DNA from: Sorangium cellulosum So ce56
GTDB lineage: Bacteria > Myxococcota_A > Polyangia > Polyangiales > Polyangiaceae
Direction of reading: 5' to 3'
Assembly (NCBI RefSeq): GCF_000067165.1
Contig: NC_010162.1
Coordinates: forward strand, 12,884,501 to 12,948,500
DNA length: 64,000 nt
Part shown: positions 25,584-33,283 of the stretch, piece by piece
How the letters are laid out: each line of letters begins with the position of its first letter
Position numbering within the stretch: position 1 is the stretch's first letter
Notes under the pieces: model-generated
What the model saw: the letters and a program-made list of their open reading frames with translations, nothing else
What the model was told of the DNA's origin: nothing
Databases searched by the model: none
Position numbers and translations under genes: made by a program

Positions 25584-25616
25584 GCCAAGAGGGCCTGATC
25601 GGACCCGAGCATCAAC

Positions 25617-25654
25617 AGAGGGTCCAGGCTGCAACCTGGGCCCTCTTCCTTTTT
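25617..25654 (+). terminator. Rho-independent terminator
   Basis: A 12-bp stem, AGAGGGTCCAGG (25617-25628) with CCTGGGCCCTCT (25635-25646), one G-T pair, six-base loop, followed by TCCTTTTT. It lies 34 bp after the stop of the helical protein gene and is one of the best-formed terminators in the window. Confidence 0.85.
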
Positions 25655-25862
25655 GTCACGCCCTTGCCGGCGACTTTACGGGCGGACCCTCGCCGGCGGC
25701 CAGCTCGCATCCATTTCCCGTGGATTCCCGTGGATCTGCGTGGCCAGCCAACATGCTCCTCGGCCGAGCAATGTCCTACCGCTTTCGTGAGGGCGCTTGC
25801 ACCTGAAGAACGGGCGGGTGAGCGTGCGCTGGCGAGAAATTTCGCGGGGTGGAGGCAATGAG

Positions 25863-27317
25863 ATGAGAACGGTGCGATTGGCGACGATCGTTGCGGCGGC
25901 CCTTGCCGCCCTGGTGCTCGGTGCGACGGCGCCCGGGTGCCTGTGGGATCGCGACGACGAACCCCTGAGCGGGAAGATCTGCGCGATACCGAATACCGGT
26001 GTTGTCGAGCAGTGCGTCGACGCGAGCGAGGGCCCGGCCAGCGCGTGGAGCAAGGCCGAAGCGGACGGCGAGCTGCCGATCTTCATGTGGGCGCGGTGGT
26101 CGGGTCGCGTGGCGCCCGACGAGCTCATCGCGAACGAGGCGGAGCTCGGGGCCTGGTTCGACACCATCGATCGGGTCGTGTCCTATGTGCGCGACGAGAA
26201 GAAGCACGCCGAATCGCTCCGGGCGACGCTCCACGGCGAGCTCGGTAAGCTGCTCCGGCTGATCAGGGACAGCCAGGAGGAGGCCCTCCAGGCCGAGCCG
26301 ATCCATGCGGCCGACAACTTCAACGAGGCGATGACCGGCAAGGCGAGCGCCGAGCGGGAGCCCCTCGCCGCAGCGATCGCGGCGGACAAGCTGGCGATGG
26401 CCGCCGTGCAGGCCGTCCTCGATCGAGCCAGGGACGAGGGCGCGCCGCTGCAATCCAGGTACGCGGGCGCGGCGGCGCGCTTCGCCGCCTACCGCGCGAC
26501 CGAGGCGGCGGAGACGGCGGCGTACGCGGCGCTCTCGGCGCAGGCATCGCGATCGGCGATCGACGAGCTCGACGGCGTGGAGCAGGCGGTGCTCGCGGCG
26601 GCGCGCGGGGCGAGCCGGGCGCCGAACGAGCTCGCCGCGGAGGCGATGACGCTGTCGGCGGAGCTCCAGGCGTTCGCTGTCTCGTTCGAGGAGGCGATCG
26701 CGCCACACAAGGAATTCCTCGCGACGCACGGCGCGGTGGTGCCTGACATGACGTCGGGGGCGCTGCGCTCGCTGAGCGCGATGCTGGGCTACGCGCAGCG
26801 GCGGGTCGCCCGGAGCGACGCGACCGCGACGGCGCTGCTCGGCGGCATCGCGCTGCGCCGGCAGGCGCTCGTCGCGCTGGAGGCAGACGACGGCGCGCGC
26901 GAGGCGAGCGCGCGGTCGCGGCTCCGCCGGGCCTCGGAGGTGTTCAGCGAGGGAGCGCGCGCGCGGGTCGCGGCGCTCTCCGCGGCGCCGCCGATGAGCG
27001 AGCGGCTCGGGCTCCCGCTCTTGGCCGAGCGGTGCGGGGAGCTCGTGGCGCTGGTGCAGATGCGGCCGCTCTGCGAGGCGGCGCCGTCCTCGTGGCGAGA
27101 GGCGGGGTGCGCGGTGCTCCGAGGGCGGTTCGACGCCGCGGAGGCCGAGCTCAGGACGGGCTTGCCGCAGAAGATCGCGGCGGGCCTCGCAGCGCTGCGG
27201 GAGAAGGGGATGGGCGCGGCGGAGCTCGACGCAGCGCAGGCGAGGCTCGACGCGGGCGACGTGAAGGGCGCCGCGATCGCGTATGACGCCGCCGTGCGCG
27301 GGGCGGAGGGGACATGA
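25863..27317 (+). CDS. Helical lipoprotein, first gene of a polymorphic toxin operon (SitB-like position)
   Basis: A 484-residue protein. ATG 25863 is preceded by GGAGG at 25851-25855; the upstream extension of the frame lacks a signal. The N terminus is a signal peptide with a lipobox-like APGC (Cys21). The mature part is nearly all alpha-helix, very rich in Ala, Glu and Arg (AADKLAMAAVQAVLDRARDE, SARSRLRRASEVF), so an extended coiled coil is likely. No enzyme motif is seen. Its stop overlaps the toxin start by ATGA. In sitBAI cassettes of Myxococcus the first gene also encodes a lipoprotein that assists toxin delivery; that role here is inferred from order and type only. Confidence 0.8.
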   Translation: MRTVRLATIVAAALAALVLGATAPGCLWDRDDEPLSGKICAIPNTGVVEQCVDASEGPASAWSKAEADGELPIFMWARWSGRVAPDELIANEAELGAWFDTIDRVVSYVRDEKKHAESLRATLHGELGKLLRLIRDSQEEALQAEPIHAADNFNEAMTGKASAEREPLAAAIAADKLAMAAVQAVLDRARDEGAPLQSRYAGAAARFAAYRATEAAETAAYAALSAQASRSAIDELDGVEQAVLAAARGASRAPNELAAEAMTLSAELQAFAVSFEEAIAPHKEFLATHGAVVPDMTSGALRSLSAMLGYAQRRVARSDATATALLGGIALRRQALVALEADDGAREASARSRLRRASEVFSEGARARVAALSAAPPMSERLGLPLLAERCGELVALVQMRPLCEAAPSSWREAGCAVLRGRFDAAEAELRTGLPQKIAAGLAALREKGMGAAELDAAQARLDAGDVKGAAIAYDAAVRGAEGT

Positions 27318-29515
27318 GAAGCTCGAAGGACGTCGCGCTGCGCGGCCGGAGCGCTGCCGTGTTCCACAAGCTGGTCGCGCTGATCACGGCGCTGGCGGTG
27401 CTGGCGCCGTCGTTCGCTTGGGCCACCACGCCATACACCGTGCTGTGGATGAGCCGCCAGGACGCCACCTCGTGCGCGGACCCCGAGCTGGAGACAGAGG
27501 GCGCCGCCATCTTCGAGGTGAACCAGACGCCGCTGCCCACCTATGGGATCCCGGGCGCGGTGGAGATTTACGGCGACGGTTCCGCGAGCAACACGCTCGA
27601 GGCGGAGTTCGACTCGGTGCTGCTGCGCATGGGCGCGAACGACTTCCACTTCGGGGTCCACGTGAACGGCGGCGACTGGTGTACCCATGCGCACGACGTG
27701 GTGCACATCGTCTCGGAGCCGCTCGGGCTGAACAAACCGCTCTTCGACATCCGCCGCGACGGGACCGGCTTCGAGGGCGACACGGACGTCGACCTGAGCC
27801 TCGCTGAGATCAACCCCACGCTCGCGCGCGACATCGCGGAGCTGGAGGTCGCGATCGGCAAGCTGATGGCGGCGATCCTCCGGAACGCCGCCAAGATAGC
27901 GGACCTCCGGGCGCGGATGGATCTGCTGCGGCAGCTCGACACCGAGCTGCACGACCTGGTGACGCGGCCGCTGGACGAGATCTCGCGGACCGAGCTCGAC
28001 GCAATCCTCGACCGCTACAAGGATGTGGTCGACCCGCCGACGCGGGCGGCGATGGAGCAGCTCGTCGACGACCTGAAGAAGAGCGTCAGCGACCTGGAGG
28101 ACGAGCTCGCGCGACTGATGGACGAGTTCGGCGCGCAGGCCGACGAGGTGGCGGACCTCGCGACGCAGGACGCGCGCGCCGAGGGATGGAACCCGGACGA
28201 CCCGTGGGCGTATGCGCTCGGGGAGAGCGAGGTGCCGTGGGTCGAAGTGCCGGACATCGCGGAGGCGGACGGTGCATTCGACGAGGGGAGGGACCCGTAT
28301 GCGGCGTACGCGGACGGCGTGATCGCGGCGCTGGAGAAGGACGTGAGCGGGGGCGCGGTGGTCGCGCGGGCGGACTTCGTGGCGAACGTGCGAGCGTGGC
28401 GGGCGAACAGCGCGGCGCTGGAGATCGCGCTGCGCGACCGGATGGGGGTGTCGCTCGCGGAGACCAACGCGTTCCTGAAGGCGCAGAACCGGATCACGGC
28501 GGTCGTGCGGAAGTTCATGGATGCGTCGGACTGGTTCATCGAGACGCCGATCCCGCCGGACCTGCGGGCGCAGGTGGACACGGTGCTCAAGCCGCGGTTC
28601 GACGCGCTCGCCGACCAGATGAAGGACAACCTCAACCTGTGGACAGGGGACGAGCTCGATCTGGAGCAGACGCAGCTCTACCAGACGATCAGCGCGTTCG
28701 CGGGGGCGATGTCGACGGTCGCCGAGGGGTTCGAGGCGTACGCGGAGGTGATGCAGACGCTGGTGCACGCGACGACGCGCATCGGGGTGGGGTTCGTGCC
28801 GGTGGTGGGGCCGGCGCTCGACCTGTGCGAGGCGGTGACCGGGAAGGCGTGGTGCTTGCCGTCGGGGCGAGAGCTCAGCGACGAGGAGCGGATCTTCTCG
28901 GGGGTGGGGTTCGGGGTCGCGGCGATCGGGCCGATGTGGCGGGTGATCAAGACCGCCAGCGGGCTGCGGCCGGCCGCGATCCGGGTGGCCGGGGAGATCG
29001 CCGAGATCGAGGAGGTTTTCGCCAAGATCGTGAAGACGAACCGCGTCAGGGGGTACAAGACGCTCACCGGGGCGATCACGACCGAGGCGGTGAACATCTT
29101 CGAGAAGAAAGCGGCCAAGTTCCTGGTGGACGACGGAAGAGCGCTCATCGGGGTCGGCGACGACGGCGTGCGCAGGGTGCTCGACATTCCGAAGGAGTCA
29201 CGGACGGGTACCATCGAGGGGAAGGCGCCGGACTTCGTCTCGCTACGCGGAGGGAACGAGCTGATTCTCAGCGAGGCAAAAGGCGGAGACGAGGTAATCG
29301 CCAGGGACGTGATCGAGCAGTTGACGAACGCTATGGAAACGCTGAAGACGAAGTGGAAGCTCCATGGCGACGTTGCCCGATTGGAGCTCATCATGAAGCA
29401 GGGGGCGACGTTTGATAACAAGAACATCGGCGTGCGGGACGGCTATTTGATCAACCTGCTCACGGGCAAACCCGTCGCCGTAGGCGGCAAATTCGTCATG
29501 GTGATCCGGCTATGA
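27314..29515 (+). CDS. Polymorphic toxin with pre-toxin TG region and PD-(D/E)xK nuclease domain
   Basis: A 733-residue exported protein. It has a type-I signal peptide (ALITALAVLAPSFAWA), a strand-rich N-terminal domain to about residue 170, a long helical stalk (about 170-460), and a pre-toxin TG motif with GVGFVPVVGPALDLCEAVTG near residue 495. The C-terminal 130 residues show the restriction-nuclease core D640-F then E654-A-K656 (PDFVSLRGG and ELILSEAKGG) with a following helix, i.e. PD-(D/E)xK. The protein is predicted to deliver a DNase to competitor or sibling cells. Part of the stalk (28179-28372) is repeated downstream of the intron. The stop overlaps the putative immunity gene. Confidence 0.85.
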   Translation: MRSSKDVALRGRSAAVFHKLVALITALAVLAPSFAWATTPYTVLWMSRQDATSCADPELETEGAAIFEVNQTPLPTYGIPGAVEIYGDGSASNTLEAEFDSVLLRMGANDFHFGVHVNGGDWCTHAHDVVHIVSEPLGLNKPLFDIRRDGTGFEGDTDVDLSLAEINPTLARDIAELEVAIGKLMAAILRNAAKIADLRARMDLLRQLDTELHDLVTRPLDEISRTELDAILDRYKDVVDPPTRAAMEQLVDDLKKSVSDLEDELARLMDEFGAQADEVADLATQDARAEGWNPDDPWAYALGESEVPWVEVPDIAEADGAFDEGRDPYAAYADGVIAALEKDVSGGAVVARADFVANVRAWRANSAALEIALRDRMGVSLAETNAFLKAQNRITAVVRKFMDASDWFIETPIPPDLRAQVDTVLKPRFDALADQMKDNLNLWTGDELDLEQTQLYQTISAFAGAMSTVAEGFEAYAEVMQTLVHATTRIGVGFVPVVGPALDLCEAVTGKAWCLPSGRELSDEERIFSGVGFGVAAIGPMWRVIKTASGLRPAAIRVAGEIAEIEEVFAKIVKTNRVRGYKTLTGAITTEAVNIFEKKAAKFLVDDGRALIGVGDDGVRRVLDIPKESRTGTIEGKAPDFVSLRGGNELILSEAKGGDEVIARDVIEQLTNAMETLKTKWKLHGDVARLELIMKQGATFDNKNIGVRDGYLINLLTGKPVAVGGKFVMVIRL
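28179..28372 (+). repeat. Toxin stalk segment, parent copy of the repeat at 32713-32906
   Basis: 194 bp inside the toxin gene that align without gaps to the downstream remnant at about 92% identity by eye. The segment codes for the DPYAAYADGVIAALEKDVSG part of the stalk. Confidence 0.85.
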
Positions 29516-30564
29516 GCGAAGCAGGCCCCATGTTCTACGCGTGGTGTGACGAGGCCGACCGGGTCGACGCGCTCGCGGCAGCGCTGTCGGCGCTGGTGAT
29601 TCCGGGAGACCTCATCCGCGTGGCGATGGATAACGACATTTGGATCAAAACGCACTCCATCGACGAGGTGGTCGCGACGGTCCGCGCCCACTTTTCCGGA
29701 TGGATCAACGCGGACCTATCCTTCGGCGTCATGCTGAGGCACCCCGAGCGCGCCATATGCTTCGGCATCGCGTGCTTCGCGGAAGAATACGAACGTCGCC
29801 ATGCATCCGGCCCCCTCGTCATGCGTGTGTGCGACAAATCCGACTTTCTCCGTCCTGAGCTCGATCTCGTCTTGAGCAGGGGCCCGCGCTCGATCGAGAC
29901 CGAGGCTGCGCTGGCGTGGCTCGTGATTGAGGACGATCTCGAGGACCTCCTGCTCCGCTTCTACGCGCCAGACGCGAGCGGACGGATCCCGACCGGCGCG
30001 TGCACGAACGCTTGGGACTGGGTCGCACCGGTCGACATGTGCGCGACCTACAACGCGAATGCCGCGGAGCTCGCGCGCGATCTCGCCCTGTCGTGGGTGC
30101 ACCTCCACGACAAGGGCAAGATCGAGCGCGCCGCAGGCATGTCGCTCGATGCGCTCCGCGCGCGGGTGGACGCCGCGCCGGCCGGTGCGCGCGTCGCCAT
30201 GAAAGGTGGCAGCGAGCACGCGCGTTCGCTCTCCCGCGACACCGTCCTCAAGGCGCTGGCGGCACCGCCCTCGGCGTTGCTCGACGCGCTCGAAGCATCG
30301 GCGGTGCCCGACGACGCGTGGCGCGCCGCCGCGCCGCGCGCGAGAGAGATTTTTGAGCTGACAGATCAGATCGAGGAGATCAAAGGCCTCCCCACCTGCC
30401 GGGTGGACACGACCACGCGCAAGCATGTCCGCTTCCTCGAAGAGCACGCCCCGTTCCGCGTGCGCCGCCTGCCGAGCGGCGGCGTGGTGCTCGCGACCCA
30501 CCCGTACCGCTCGCTCTGGCCGCTCTGGGCCGACGCGCTTTTCATGCTCGGCCTCATGTCCTGA
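29512..30564 (+). CDS. Putative immunity protein for the nuclease toxin
   Basis: A 350-residue cytoplasmic protein whose ATG lies in the toxin stop (ATGA). It has no signal peptide or membrane segment, is acidic in its first third (FYAWCDEADRVDALAAALSAL, IEDDLEDLLLRFY), and has no enzyme motif I recognise. Position directly behind a toxin with a C-terminal nuclease, translational coupling and cytoplasmic location are what an immunity protein should show. DNA codon use in the first 300 bases is slightly AT-richer than upstream, as is usual for exchangeable toxin-tip/immunity cassettes. An unrelated function cannot be excluded from sequence alone. Confidence 0.72.
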   Translation: MSEAGPMFYAWCDEADRVDALAAALSALVIPGDLIRVAMDNDIWIKTHSIDEVVATVRAHFSGWINADLSFGVMLRHPERAICFGIACFAEEYERRHASGPLVMRVCDKSDFLRPELDLVLSRGPRSIETEAALAWLVIEDDLEDLLLRFYAPDASGRIPTGACTNAWDWVAPVDMCATYNANAAELARDLALSWVHLHDKGKIERAAGMSLDALRARVDAAPAGARVAMKGGSEHARSLSRDTVLKALAAPPSALLDALEASAVPDDAWRAAAPRAREIFELTDQIEEIKGLPTCRVDTTTRKHVRFLEEHAPFRVRRLPSGGVVLATHPYRSLWPLWADALFMLGLMS

Positions 30565-30629
30565 CGCAGGTCGTGCACCCTCTCGCTTCTCCGGACTTCA
30601 CACCCGGGCCGCAGGCACCAGACGGCGCA

Positions 30630-30668
30630 CCCCTCCCTGAGCGCGCGGAGCGCGCGATTTGGGAGGGG
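30630..30668 (+). terminator. Long hairpin downstream of the toxin operon
   Basis: CCCCTCCC at 30630-30637 pairs with GGGAGGGG at 30661-30668, and an inner GCGCGC (30641-30646) pairs with GCGCGC (30650-30655) around GGA. It lies 66 bp after the immunity gene stop. It has no downstream T-run, so it may end transcription imperfectly or act as an RNA stabiliser. Confidence 0.6.
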
Positions 30669-31147
30669 CGGACCGCGCGCAGGCGCGGAGCGCCGAGCAC
30701 GGGCCGGGGGTGGGGTGCGCCGGTCAAAACCGGCAGAGGGAAGTAGGTGAGCACGATCAAGCTGTCGAAGATTGAGCAAGTCCTACCCCGGGAGGAGTCC
30801 ACCCCCGGGAAAGCCAGTCCTTGCGCTGACGTGGGCGACCACGGCGGCGAAGCGTAGGAGGAAGCGCGAGCGGGCCGGGAGAACGAGCCTCGAAAATGTA
30901 CACCACGAAGGAGCCGACGCCCTCCCACCAGGCGGAAGGCCATGCGGGGACGACCAATGTGGACCGGGGCGGCGCCGTCCTTCCGGGGTCGGAGACCTCG
31001 GCACGCCCACACACGCCCTCTGCACGGAAACCGGGAGACCTCGGAGGTGCCTCGCGCGGCAGGGCGCGCAGGCAGCCGCGGGAAGGCGCAAGCCGAGCGC
31101 CGCGGTCGCAAGCCCCCGAGGAGTCGGACGCGCGCGTAGTACCGAGG

Positions 31148-32568
31148 ATGCCGGCGAACTCGCGGGTAACGCCCGAGGAGTCGGTGGAGGGAAGGCGCGC
31201 GGCCAACGGGAATCTCGTTCCACGAAACGCGCTCCGGGCACAGGACCGGGCCGGCGCGAACACGAACCTGGAACGAGTCGGGCGACGAGCACGCGAACGG
31301 AAAGAAGAGCGATTCACCAACCTGCTGAGTCACGTGAAGGTGCCGCTGCTGAGGTAGGCATACCTGAGCCTCCGCAAGGACGCGGCTCCTGGCATCGATG
31401 GGTCACCTGGAAGGTGTACGGCGAGGAGCTGGACGCGCGCCTGCTCGATCTCCAGGACCGCATCCTCCGCGGCAGCTACCACCCGCAACCGGTCCGCCGA
31501 GTGCACATCCCGAAAGGGAGCGGCACGAGGCCGCTCGGGATCCCCGCGCTGGAGGACAAGATCGTCCAACAGGCGGTGCGGAGGGGGCTGGAGCTCATCT
31601 ACGAAAGCATGTTCCTGGGATTCTCGTACGGCTTCCGGCCTCGCCGGTCGACGCACGATGCCCTCGACGCGCTGGCGGTGGCGATCGGCAAGAGAAAGGT
31701 GAACTGGATCGTCGATGCCGACATCCGCGCGTTCTACGACACGATCGCGCACGCGTGGATGCAACGGTTCATCGAGCACAGGATCGGAGATCGGCGCCTG
31801 GTGCGGCTGCTGATGAAGTGGCTGCACGCGGGCGTGATGGAGGACGGCGTGCTGCACGAAGTGGACGAAGGGACGCCCCAAGGGGGAATCATCAGCCCCT
31901 TGATGGCGAACATCTACCTCCACTACGTGCTCGACCTCTGGGCCCATGCATGGCGGAAGCGACACGCACGAGGAGAAGTCTACATTGTGCGCTATGCGGA
32001 CGATGTCGTGATGGGTTTCGAGGACGGACGGGACGCACGATCGATGCGCGCGGCGCTCTCCAAGCGCCTCGCGTCGTTCGGCCTGGAGCTGCATCCGGAC
32101 AAGACGCGCGTCTTGTTCTTCGGGCGGTATGCGTACGAGAAGTGCGAGCGGCGCGGGTTGCGGAAGCCGGCGACGTTCGACTTCCTCGGCTTCACGCACA
32201 TCACAACGCGAGACAAGCGCGGCTGGTTCCGGCTGCATCGGCGCACCTCGCGCAAGAAACGGGAAGCGAAGCTCGCCGCGCTTCGGAAGGAGCTGCGACG
32301 ACGCTGGCACGACCCCGCGAGCACGCAGCACGCGTGGCTCGCGAGCGTCCTGCGCGGGCGCTACGCGTACTATGGCGTGCCTGGCAACGAGCGAGCGATG
32401 GCTACCTTTCGCGCACATCTCCGGCACGCCTGGTACCGCCAGCTTCATCGGCGGAGTCAGCGCGCGCGGCGGAACGTCGCGGAAGTCCAGCGCTTCGAGC
32501 GACGCTACCCGCTTCCAAAACCCCGAATCGCTCATCCATGGCCGGAGCAGCGTTTCAGACGCCCGTAG
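31148..32568 (+). pseudogene. ltrA: Group II intron reverse transcriptase/maturase, disrupted
   Basis: The intron-encoded protein is split by two lesions. From ATG 31148 (MPANSRVTPEESVEGRRA) the N-terminal part runs in one frame to a TAG at 31355-31357, where AGG-GAG-GCA would be expected to give R-E-A-Y-L. The same frame continues AYLSLRKDAAPGIDG and then a one-base deletion at 31400-31402 shifts the remainder, VTWKVYGEELDARL, into another frame that is open to 32568. That part has the reverse-transcriptase core (FSYGFRPRRSTHDAL, TPQGGIISPLMANIYLHYVLD, YADD at 31993-32004) and the maturase X domain ending in PRIAHPWPEQRF. No HNH endonuclease domain is seen. Sequencing error is possible but would need two independent faults 45 bp apart. 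Confidence 0.85.
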
Positions 32569-32579
32569 ACCGAAGGTGG

Positions 32580-32612
32580 GAGCCCGGTGCGGGAAATCTG
32601 CACGTTGGGCTC
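32580..32612 (+). ncRNA. Group II intron domain V
   Basis: A 33-base hairpin, GAGCCCGGTGC-GGGAAATC-TGCACGTTGGGCTC, with a GAAA-type loop and an internal bulge. The pattern GAGC...GAAA...CG..GGYTC is diagnostic of the catalytic domain V. It lies 11 bases after the maturase stop, as expected. Confidence 0.82.
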
Positions 32613-32649
32613 TGTCCGGGGGGCCGCCCGAAAGGGCCGTCCCTACCGG

Positions 32650-33283
32650 GACCATCCGCTCTCTCGGAGCCGTCCGCCGCCCGTGCAGCGCCGTCCTCAT
32701 CGACGGCCAACACCGAGGGGTGGGACCCGGACGACCCGCAAGCGTACGCGCTCGGGGAGAGCGAAGTGCCGTGGGTCGAGGTGCCGGACATCGCGGAGGT
32801 GGACGGCGCGTTCGAGGAGGGGAGGGATCCCTATGCGGCGTACGCGGACGGCGTGATCGCAGCGCTGGAGAAGGACGTGAGCGGGGGCGCGGTGGTCGCG
32901 CGGGCGATGGGCGGACGACGGAAAAAACAACAATGTCAACAGCGTCACGGGACACGGGCGGCTGGGTCCTCTTCCGGTGTGGTCCAACGGGGCCCAAGCG
33001 GGCGCGTTCGGAAGCATCAGCGCCCACCTCGGTGGGAGCGCAGCGTCGCCATGGGCCAACGCCTGACGGGACGGCGCCGAGGCGAGGGTAAGGGGCGAAG
33101 CGCCGCTCGTCTCACGCGACTGAAGACCTTTGTCTTGTCCGAGTTGCTACTCTTCTGGAATAGTGAAGCCACGTCAACAGCTGATCCACGCATCGACGGG
33201 GCCGCTTTCCCTCCACGGCCAGCCTGCGGGGCGGGATAGACTTGCCCCGAGGCCCGTCGACCTCATCTCGAACGGGAGGGTAC
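32650..33283. other. Region holding a toxin-gene remnant and an unassigned coding-like tail
   Basis: Between the intron and the protease gene. After the toxin remnant (32713-32906) the DNA diverges. One frame at about 32918-33065 reads DDGKNNNVNSVTGHGRLG then a Gly/Ala-rich stretch ending SPWANA and a TGA, which looks like the end of an exported protein but has no start and no recognised family. 33070-33283 holds nothing I can support apart from the protease ribosome binding site. Confidence 0.5.
32713..32906 (+). pseudogene. Remnant of a second polymorphic toxin gene
   Basis: 194 bp corresponding to residues about 289-353 of the intact toxin at 27314-29515. The frame is preserved without indels (EGWDPDDPQAYALGESEV...VARA), and the roughly 15 base changes are mostly synonymous: only about four residues differ (N to D, W to Q, A to V, D to E). 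Neither end continues into toxin sequence; upstream is the intron and 60 bp of unrelated DNA, downstream is unrelated sequence. It is therefore a fragment of a formerly selected paralogue. Confidence 0.85.

Larger units (their letters stand above)
30715..32649 (+). mobile_element. Group II intron with a broken maturase
   Basis: The 5' end is called at GTGCG (30715-30719, matching the GUGYG consensus), directly followed by the perfect hairpin GCCGGT-CAAA-ACCGGC and an AGGGAAGTAGGTGAGC segment typical of domain I. The maturase frame lies in 31148-32568. Domain V is at 32580-32612 (GAGCCC...GGGAAA...GGGCTC) and domain VI follows, with a CCGCCC-GAAA-GGGCC stem and an ending near CTACC at about 32643-32648. 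The 3' boundary is uncertain by a few bases. The intron sits between an intact toxin operon and a remnant of another toxin gene. Confidence 0.85.

Noticed and set aside
24087..25634. Minus-strand frame of 515 codons crossing the tandem repeat and the helical protein gene
   Set aside because: Antisense to two better-supported genes; the repeat part reads HRHP-like noise and its 21/22 bp mixing would break any real frame.
26789..28768. Minus-strand frame of 659 codons
   Set aside because: Antisense to the lipoprotein and toxin genes, which have signal peptides, overlaps and domain motifs; the antisense product is Arg/His/Leu-rich without a family.
30630..30668. Hairpin as a group IIC intron target
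   Set aside because: IIC introns insert right behind a terminator stem, but the intron 5' end at 30715 lies 46 bp away, so the hairpin is more likely tied to the toxin operon.
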